Shown here: in pieces, positions 57,793 through 64,000 of the stretch
Position numbering within the stretch: the first letter of the stretch is position 1
How the letters are laid out: the number at the start of each line of letters is the position of its first letter
DNA from: Paenibacillus sp. FSL R10-2734
Lineage (GTDB): Bacteria > Bacillota > Bacilli > Paenibacillales > Paenibacillaceae
Assembly: GCF_037963865.1 (NCBI RefSeq)
Contig: NZ_CP150170.1
Coordinates: forward strand, 7,192,001 to 7,256,000
Direction of reading: 5' to 3'
DNA length: 64,000 nucleotides
Made by a program: the position numbers and the translations under genes
The notes under the pieces: generated by a model
Seen by the model: only the letters and a program-made list of their open reading frames with translations
The model's database searches: none
What the model was told of the DNA's origin: nothing

Positions 57793-58737
57793 TTGAAAAT
57801 CGATCGATTGCTCTCTATCGTCATTCTGTTAATGAACCGGCGTCTCATTCAGGCGAAGGAGCTCGCCGATATGTTCGAAGTGTCCGTTCGCACGATTTAC
57901 CGTGATATTGAAAGTATTAATGGAGCTGGAATTCCTATCGTTACCTATCAGGGAGCGGGTGGTGGCATTGGCCTTATGGAAGGCTACCGATTAGATCGCA
58001 ATGTATTGACTGACCGCGAGCTGGCTGATATTTTCACGGCACTGCAAAGTGTCTCCTCTTATGGCGGAACTGAACACACCCTGCTCATGGAGAAGATCAG
58101 TAGCGTAATCCCACCCTCACAGTCCGCCGCTTTCCGAAGTAAAACAACCCAGCTTATCATCGATTTCTCTCCCTGGGGGCTTCAGCCTGTGCTAGAAGAG
58201 AAAATTGCGATTTTAAAAGAAGCACTGGAAGAAAACAGGACTGTAGCCTTTGATTATGTAAATGCCGAAGGACAAACCAGCCAGCGTTCTGTCGAGCCCT
58301 ATACTTTAGTCTTAAAAGGACAGACGTGGTACTTATATGGTTACTGTCTGCAACGCCAGGATTTCAGATTATTCAAGCTACTTCGTATGAAGGGACTCGT
58401 TAAAGAAACCAGGGAATTCATACGAGAAGATAAGGATATGCGTGAGCTACCCTGGAGCACTGATTATCAGAGAGTGACTTCAGCCGCAGCAGTTACGCCA
58501 ATCCTTCTGCACTTCACACCTGAAGGCAGACATCTCGCGGAAGATCGCTTTGACTCCACGGAGCTTCAGCCGGACGGACACGGTGGATATAATGTGTCCA
58601 TTCATTATCCCGAGGACGGATGGCTCTATGGCTTCTTGCTCAGCTTCGGAACGTCCATAGAAGTGCTAGAACCAGAGCATATCCGTCATAAGCTGGGGGA
58701 GCTGGCTATTGGCATTGCCAATAAATATACAACCTAA
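57793..58737 (+). CDS. YafY-type transcriptional regulator (HTH plus WYL domain)
   Basis: The 314-residue protein has a DeoR-like winged helix at the N-terminus (IDRLLSIVILLMNRRLIQAK, MFEVSVRTIYRDIESI) and a WYL domain (residues 130-215, with VAFDYVNAEGQ, VEPYTLVLKGQTWYLYGYC) followed by a C-terminal WCX region. WYL domains sense small ligands. A TTG at 57,793 is the best start because AAAGGAGGG lies 8-9 nt upstream. It is divergent from the MFS gene. Confidence 0.9.
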   Translation: MKIDRLLSIVILLMNRRLIQAKELADMFEVSVRTIYRDIESINGAGIPIVTYQGAGGGIGLMEGYRLDRNVLTDRELADIFTALQSVSSYGGTEHTLLMEKISSVIPPSQSAAFRSKTTQLIIDFSPWGLQPVLEEKIAILKEALEENRTVAFDYVNAEGQTSQRSVEPYTLVLKGQTWYLYGYCLQRQDFRLFKLLRMKGLVKETREFIREDKDMRELPWSTDYQRVTSAAAVTPILLHFTPEGRHLAEDRFDSTELQPDGHGGYNVSIHYPEDGWLYGFLLSFGTSIEVLEPEHIRHKLGELAIGIANKYTT

Positions 58738-58834
58738 TCCTAAACTTGACGGTATGTCGTCAGCTTCATAGTTCTATACTGAACTTAAAGCGAGTGTTCA
58801 TAAGCTTCGCATACTTTTAAAAGGAGTGTTGAAT

Positions 58835-59146
58835 ATGGAACAGGAACATGTAGGGCAAGAACAAGGCGAACTGAAATTTTGTCAGAGCTGTGGGATGCCT
58901 ATGCCGACTGAGGAACTACTTGGAACGAATAAAGAAGGCGGAAAAATCGTGGATTACTGTGTATACTGCTATGAAGGTGGAGCATTTAAACAGCCTGATA
59001 TTACGCTGCAAGAAATGGCCGACATTTGTACAGGCTACTTGGTCGAAGAAGGAATGGACGAGGCCGTAGCCCGTAAATTACTCGCTGAACAGCTGCCTCA
59101 TCTGAAACGTTGGAGTGTCGCAGCCGAATCATCCTCAATGAACTAA
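58835..59146 (+). CDS. Small protein with putative zinc ribbon
   Basis: The 103-residue protein carries CQSCGMPMPTEE and DYCVYCYEGG, two CxxC pairs that should hold one zinc ion, followed by a helical C-terminal region (LQEMADICTGYLVEEGMDEA). It matches the putative zinc ribbon family often found near regulators and methyltransferases; its role is unknown. AAGGAGT precedes the ATG at 58,835. It follows the WYL regulator by 97 bp. Confidence 0.85.
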   Translation: MEQEHVGQEQGELKFCQSCGMPMPTEELLGTNKEGGKIVDYCVYCYEGGAFKQPDITLQEMADICTGYLVEEGMDEAVARKLLAEQLPHLKRWSVAAESSSMN

Positions 59147-59205
59147 TACGTAGCATAAAAAAGAAGCTGCCCATAAGTAGCATTCACTACTTTCTAGGCA
59201 GACTG

Positions 59206-59237
59206 AAAGCGGACCAAGTGAATTCTTGGCCCGCTTT
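59206..59237. terminator. Bidirectional terminator between the zinc-ribbon gene and the activase gene
   Basis: AAAGCGGACCAAG and CTTGGCCCGCTTT pair with one mismatch around a 6 nt loop, with T-runs on the right and weaker A-rich sequence on the left. Confidence 0.85.
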
Positions 59238-59275
59238 TATTGTGGCGATTAGTCTATTAAGTTGTCTTAATAAGC

Positions 59276-62200
59276 TCAGGACAAGCTGAGTGAGCCTTCA
59301 AGTAGAGTCTGCTTTAGAGGCTTAACTGATTGTTCCAAATCAGATAAAGCATTCCCTTCCTGACTGCTGGCAATCGACATCATCAGCTTGATCCGATTCG
59401 CTTGATTAACAACACTAACTCCAGCATCATAATCAATGGCGACGATATTTGCGCCCGGATATAATTCCTTAAGGCCCTTAATCATCCCTCGTCCGGTAAT
59501 ATGGTTAGGTAAGCAAGCAAACGGCTGAATACAAGCAATATTATTCACACCATTATCCAACAGATCCATCATTTCTGCGGTCAGGAACCATCCCTCACCC
59601 ATTTGATTACCTACGGACACTAGTCGGCTGGCCTTCTCAGCAAGACCATAGATATTCTCCCGTCCTTTAGCTAGTCCCGCATCCTCAAGCGCAACCTTTA
59701 TGGGCTTACGGTAAATTTCCAGATAGGAGATCAGCATAGGATTAATGTATCCCAGCCGTTTGCTTTTGCCGAATTGTTCAGCTTTGTAGATCGGATTATA
59801 CACGCAGTAAAAGATGAAATCCAAGAAGTCCGGCATTACCGCTTCCCCACCCTCAGCTTCAATCATCTCGATGATGCGATTGTTGGCATCTGGGTGGAAT
59901 TTAATCAAGATTTCTCCTACAATCCCGACTCTCGGTTTCGTAACACCTGTAACGGACAGCTTGCAGAACTCCGCAACGATTTCGCGAATCAGACGTTTAT
60001 ATTCTCGGAACGAGAAGGTGGCTAAGCTGGCCTTACAGCGCTCCATCCCTTTGCGGAATAGGCGTTCTGCACTCCCTGGAACAACTTCATGGGGTCTGAA
60101 ATGATTTACCATCCGCATCATAAGATCGCCATAGCAAGCCGCAGCAATCAGCCGATTCGCCAGCTTAAGACTGATACGGAAGCCTGGCTGGTTCTCCATC
60201 CCAGAGGCATTCAGCGAAATCACAGGAATTTGTTCAAGATCTGAGTCCTTTAAGGCTTTGCGCAGCAAAGAAATATAATTCGTCGCCCGGCAGCCTCCAC
60301 CCGTCTGTGACATGATTACAGCGGTACGATTCGGATCATAGTCTCCACTCTTCAACGCTGATAGAATCTGCCCTATCGTTACAATCGCGGGATAACACGC
60401 ATCATTGTTAACGTATCTAAGACCTTCTTCGGTCTCTTTAGGTCCAGTGGTCTCAAGTATCTTAAGACGGTATCCCGCATCACGAAAGACCTGCTCAAAC
60501 AATTCAAAATGAATAGGTGACATCTGCGGTGCAAGGATCGTGTACGTTTCTTTCATTTCCTTCGTGAATGCAACATTAGCCTGGACTTTAGGCGGTTTCT
60601 CTGGCTGCACCTTCCCTTTTTCCCGCTCACGCATTGCTGCCAGCAGCGAACGCAGCCGAATGCGTGCTGCACCAAGGTTGCTGATCTCATCAATTTTGAT
60701 CAGCGTATATACTTTGTTATGTCTCTCCATAATGTCTTGCACGGCATCACATGTAATCGCATCGATCCCGCAGCCGAAGGAGGTTAGTTGGACAAGCTCC
60801 AGATCGTTTCGAACTGCGGCAAGGCGGGCCGCGCGGTACATGCGGGCATGGTAGGTCCACTGATTAACAACCGCCATATCCCCTTCACTTCGGTCCAAAT
60901 GGCAGACAGAATCTTCTGTCAGTACAGCGAGTCCCATCCCGGTAATCATATCTGCTATGCCATGGTTAATTTCAGGATCCGCATGATAAGGGTGACCACA
61001 GAGAAGTATTCCCTTATTACCAGTGCTGGAAAGATACGCGAGCGTCTCTTCACCTTTGCTACGCACATCACTTTTGGCGCGATCAGCCTCTGCAAGTCCT
61101 GCCCGCACGGCTAACGTAATCTCTTCTCTTGGAATACCCGTAAATGTCTTCACAAGTCCTTTGATCAGTGCAGATCGATCGTCGAAGGTCAGAAACGGAC
61201 TGACCAGCTTAATTCCATTCTCCTTTAAACCGTCCATATTGTTGCGAATGACTTCAGGATAAGATGCGACCACCGGACAATTGAAATGATTATCCGCTGC
61301 TTCATCCTCCTTCTTCTCATACACCACCGCAGGATAAAAAATAAAATCGACACCTTTACCGATTAAGTTCTGCACATGTCCGTGCGCCATCTTCGCAGGA
61401 TAACAGATCGATTCTGAAGGAATCGTATCCATCCCACTTTCATAGAGCTTCTTGCTTGATTTAGCAGAAAGAATAACCCGATAGCCAAGCTTTGTGAAAA
61501 AAGTATGCCAAAATGGGTAATTCTCGAACATATTCATTGTCCGTGGAATACCGACAGTGCCCCGTCCAATATCGGCCTCCGGTAAAGACTCATAATCGAA
61601 AAAACGCTCATATTTATACTGCATTAAATTCGGCAATACATTCTTCTCTTTCCTGCCTCCTGCACCTCGCTCACAACGATTGCCTGTAACGTAGAAGCTC
61701 TTATCCGGGAACCGACTGATCGTTAACGCACAGTTATTCCCACAGCGGCCACAGCGACCTGAAGATACCTCGTACTTAAAGTTGGCTATTTCCTCCGGGC
61801 CAAGCAGTGTACTTTTCCCATCGACCCCCGCTTGCTCACGAGCAATCAGTGCACAACCATACGCCCCCATAACGCCAGCAATATCCGGTCTGACTACAGT
61901 TCTCCCTGTTAGGCGCTCAAAGGCCTGCAATACAGCTTCGTTATAAAAGGTGCCCCCCTGAACAATAATATTTCGCCCTAGATCCTCAGGGTTGCGAATT
62001 TTAATTACCTTTTGCAGGGCATTCTTAATTACAGAATAGGCGAGCCCTGCCGAAAGATCGGCCAGCGACGCGCCTTCCTTCTGAACCTGCTTCACTTTAG
62101 AATTCATGAATACCGTACAGCGCGACCCCAGATTAACTGGTTTGGTCGCTTCGAGTGCTGACTTAGCGAACTCCTCGATCCCCAGCCCGAGCGCAGAGGC

Positions 62201-63559
62201 AAAGCTCTCCAGGAAAGAGCCGCAGCCTGCCGAACAGGCTTCATTGAGCATCAGACTGTCGATAGCGCCGCCACGGATCTTGATGCATTTCATGTCCTGT
62301 CCACCAATATCCAGAATAAAGTCTACCTCTGGCATGAACTTAGAAGCGGCTTTGTAATGAGCAACCGTCTCCACTTCACCGCCATCCGTCCACAATGCGG
62401 CCTTGATTAATCCCTCACCATAACCTGTCACATAAGAGCCTGCAATATGACAACCTTCAGGTAGAACCCGATACATTTCCTTCAGTGCCTCACTCACAGA
62501 ATACAAGGGGTTCCCCTTGTTGCTGCCATAAAAGGTATATAGAATTTCGTCAGCAGAGCCGGTCAGTACAAGTTTGGTTGTTGTTGAACCAGCATCGATC
62601 CCCAGATAGCAAGGGCCACGATAAGCAGCCAAGTCTGATCTGGCAGCAGAGGCTTTACCGTGACGAAGACGGAACGCAGCAAGCTCAGCGGGGTTCTCAA
62701 ACAACGGCGGTAATTCAGCATCCTCGGCCCGATCCAACGTAAAATCCACGGCCGCAATTCGTGCCAGCCAATCTGAAAGCGGCAAAACGATTGGATCAGC
62801 CTCGGAAAGTGCAGACCCAATCGCTACGAAATACTGTGATCGCTCAGGAAACAAAATATCCGACTCAGCAAGCGCAAGCGTCTCAGCAAAACGCTGACGC
62901 AGGGCTGACAAGAAGGTTAGCGGACCACCAAGAAACGCCACCCTTCCACGAATCGGACGGCCGCAGGCGAGACCACTTATCGTCTGATTGACGATACTCT
63001 GAAAAATCGAGGCTGACACATCCTCCCGGCGAGCGCCCTCGTTCAGCAGCGGCTGCACATCGCTTTTAGCGAATACACCACAGCGTGAAGCTATGGGATA
63101 GATTCGCTCATGCTTCTCCGCCAATGCATTTAAGCCTGCCGGGTCGGTTTGTAGCAGCGATGCCATCTGATCGATGAATGCTCCCGTTCCGCCCGCGCAG
63201 GCTGTATTCATACGTTGCTCAATGCCACCTCGAAGATAAATAATCTTGGCATCCTCACCGCCCAGTTCAATCGCTGTATCGCATTCCGGGATCAGCTCGC
63301 CGATCGCCTTCGTACAGGCGATTACCTCCTGAACGAAAGGCACGCCTCCGAGTTTGGATAAAGACAACCCTGAGGAACCGCTTACAGTAAGACTTACTTC
63401 CCTCTCTAGAAATCTGTCCCGTACGTCAGATAGAAGAGAGAGGGCTGCTTTTTTTATGTCGCTATAATGTCTTACATAGTCCTGATAAACAATAGTATTA
63501 CGCTCTATAACAACCAATTTTGCAGTAGTTGATCCGATATCAAGGCCAATACGCAGCAT
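59276..63559 (-). CDS. Giant 2-hydroxyacyl-CoA dehydratase activase-related protein
   Basis: This 1,427-residue protein carries two BadF/BcrA-type ATPase (ASKHA) modules: LRIGLDIGSTTAKLVV at the start and CYLGIDAGSTTTKLVL near residue 323. Each has its own cysteine loop (NTACAGGTGAFIDQMA; NEACSAGCGSFLESFA) that in known activases binds a shared 4Fe-4S cluster. Next comes a cysteine cluster (GRCGRCGNNCALTI). The rest is a DUF2229/CoA-dehydratase-like part with scattered cysteines (ESICYPAKMAHGHV, GFGCGIDAITC-like, NNDACYPAIVT). Family members of this length are known but without a proven reaction. The ATG at 63,559 follows GGTGG. It appears monocistronic. Confidence 0.9.
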   Translation of the reverse strand: MLRIGLDIGSTTAKLVVIERNTIVYQDYVRHYSDIKKAALSLLSDVRDRFLEREVSLTVSGSSGLSLSKLGGVPFVQEVIACTKAIGELIPECDTAIELGGEDAKIIYLRGGIEQRMNTACAGGTGAFIDQMASLLQTDPAGLNALAEKHERIYPIASRCGVFAKSDVQPLLNEGARREDVSASIFQSIVNQTISGLACGRPIRGRVAFLGGPLTFLSALRQRFAETLALAESDILFPERSQYFVAIGSALSEADPIVLPLSDWLARIAAVDFTLDRAEDAELPPLFENPAELAAFRLRHGKASAARSDLAAYRGPCYLGIDAGSTTTKLVLTGSADEILYTFYGSNKGNPLYSVSEALKEMYRVLPEGCHIAGSYVTGYGEGLIKAALWTDGGEVETVAHYKAASKFMPEVDFILDIGGQDMKCIKIRGGAIDSLMLNEACSAGCGSFLESFASALGLGIEEFAKSALEATKPVNLGSRCTVFMNSKVKQVQKEGASLADLSAGLAYSVIKNALQKVIKIRNPEDLGRNIIVQGGTFYNEAVLQAFERLTGRTVVRPDIAGVMGAYGCALIAREQAGVDGKSTLLGPEEIANFKYEVSSGRCGRCGNNCALTISRFPDKSFYVTGNRCERGAGGRKEKNVLPNLMQYKYERFFDYESLPEADIGRGTVGIPRTMNMFENYPFWHTFFTKLGYRVILSAKSSKKLYESGMDTIPSESICYPAKMAHGHVQNLIGKGVDFIFYPAVVYEKKEDEAADNHFNCPVVASYPEVIRNNMDGLKENGIKLVSPFLTFDDRSALIKGLVKTFTGIPREEITLAVRAGLAEADRAKSDVRSKGEETLAYLSSTGNKGILLCGHPYHADPEINHGIADMITGMGLAVLTEDSVCHLDRSEGDMAVVNQWTYHARMYRAARLAAVRNDLELVQLTSFGCGIDAITCDAVQDIMERHNKVYTLIKIDEISNLGAARIRLRSLLAAMREREKGKVQPEKPPKVQANVAFTKEMKETYTILAPQMSPIHFELFEQVFRDAGYRLKILETTGPKETEEGLRYVNNDACYPAIVTIGQILSALKSGDYDPNRTAVIMSQTGGGCRATNYISLLRKALKDSDLEQIPVISLNASGMENQPGFRISLKLANRLIAAACYGDLMMRMVNHFRPHEVVPGSAERLFRKGMERCKASLATFSFREYKRLIREIVAEFCKLSVTGVTKPRVGIVGEILIKFHPDANNRIIEMIEAEGGEAVMPDFLDFIFYCVYNPIYKAEQFGKSKRLGYINPMLISYLEIYRKPIKVALEDAGLAKGRENIYGLAEKASRLVSVGNQMGEGWFLTAEMMDLLDNGVNNIACIQPFACLPNHITGRGMIKGLKELYPGANIVAIDYDAGVSVVNQANRIKLMMSIASSQEGNALSDLEQSVKPLKQTLLEGSLSLS

Positions 63560-63682
63560 TATCACTACACCACCTCGTCTTGCTCCAAATTTGAAGCAAT
63601 TATGAGGAAACTATATCATGACAATACCTTATGAAAGCTGTTAAAAATGTAACAGACTTTTACAAAAAGTTATTAACAAACT

Positions 63683-64000
63683 TTATGATTTGGAAATCCC
63701 TGCTATGGTAGATGCTACATGACCTTTCACTCGTACTTTCCGCCATTCTTCGATTAAAATTCCCTGCTCATCAATTAGAAAAGTAGAACGTACTATTCCC
63801 ATAAATTCTCTGCCATAGAGCTTCTTAAGCTGCCATACCCCGAACATTTCACTGACCTTATGATCCTCATCAGACAACAGTGGAAAGGGCAGACTATTCT
63901 TCTCCGTAAATCTCATATGCGATGCCAAGGGATCTGGACTGATGCCTAGAACAACCGCACCAAGCGTAGTAATCTGGTCATGGGCGTCACGGAACTCGCA
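63683..64000 (-). CDS. bcp: Thioredoxin-dependent peroxiredoxin, Bcp/PrxQ family (C-terminal part)
   Basis: The gene enters from the right edge, so only the last 105 codons are visible. They begin CEFRDAHDQITTLGAVVLGI, the Bcp segment that carries the second (resolving) cysteine of the TPGCT...C motif; the peroxidatic Cys lies outside the window. FPLLSDEDHKVSEMFGVW and FMGIVRSTFLIDEQG follow. The enzyme reduces peroxides in the cytosol. It is upstream of the giant activase gene by about 120 bp, with the same orientation. Confidence 0.93.
   Translation of the reverse strand, partial: CEFRDAHDQITTLGAVVLGISPDPLASHMRFTEKNSLPFPLLSDEDHKVSEMFGVWQLKKLYGREFMGIVRSTFLIDEQGILIEEWRKVRVKGHVASTIAGISKS

Overview
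The window looks like a chromosome segment of a Paenibacillus-type Firmicute. This rests on the gene content: a Bacillus-order pur operon, class D sortase, copper-amine-oxidase-type stalk domains, an AraC-GH39 fusion and strong AGGAGG-type ribosome binding sites. It also rests on the low-to-middle GC sequence and a 16S-23S-5S operon. Genus is an inference; only a 16S comparison would settle it. Almost every gene lies on the minus strand.

Region by region (read right to left for transcription). 1-11,950: the pur operon purE-K-B-C-S-Q-L-F-M-N-(H). It is preceded by a sigma-A promoter, a PurR-type double box, a guanine-class riboswitch and a terminator, and is interrupted by two copies of a palindromic repeat and a pile of covarying hairpins between purF and purM. 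11,950-12,850: a non-coding block dominated by nine tandem 51-52 bp repeats. 12,880-20,100: uspA-like, DUF1294, MFS exporter, topB, a secreted stalk-domain protein and an acyl-ACP thioesterase. 20,100-25,500: DnaA-box-like sites and one rRNA operon. 25,600-34,510: a cell-surface cluster with three GT-C membrane glycosyltransferases, a DPM1/GtrB-type transferase, a GtrA flippase-like protein and a class D sortase. After these come two almost identical tandem c-di-GMP-I (GEMM) riboswitches that lead a secreted transglutaminase-like protein. 34,600-36,370: an NCS2 purine permease with its own riboswitch and PurR boxes.

36,470-39,930: a small membrane protein and two tandem CPBP-family membrane proteins, divergent from an Rgg-type regulator. 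40,050-48,650: a carbohydrate island (pgmB, GH3, GPH sugar transporter, AraC-GH39 fusion, type B carboxylesterase). It is bounded on one side by the intact 3' end of guaA and on the other by a decayed second copy of the guaA 3' end in the same orientation, the layout left by site-specific insertion at guaA. 48,651-55,580: guaA, a TgpA-type transglutaminase, a DUF58 protein and a polysaccharide deacetylase. 55,680-59,150: DedA, MFS, a WYL regulator and a zinc-ribbon protein. 59,276-63,559: a giant 2-hydroxyacyl-CoA dehydratase activase-type protein. 63,683 to the end: the C-terminal part of a Bcp/PrxQ peroxiredoxin.

Purine metabolism is the common thread of the left part and guaA: de novo synthesis and purine uptake share the same two-layer control (PurR boxes plus guanine riboswitch). 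The most unusual signals are the guaA-tail island, the tandem c-di-GMP switches, and three families of non-coding repeats, two of them inside the pur operon. No complete mobile element, integrase, transposase, CRISPR array or tRNA gene was recognised.
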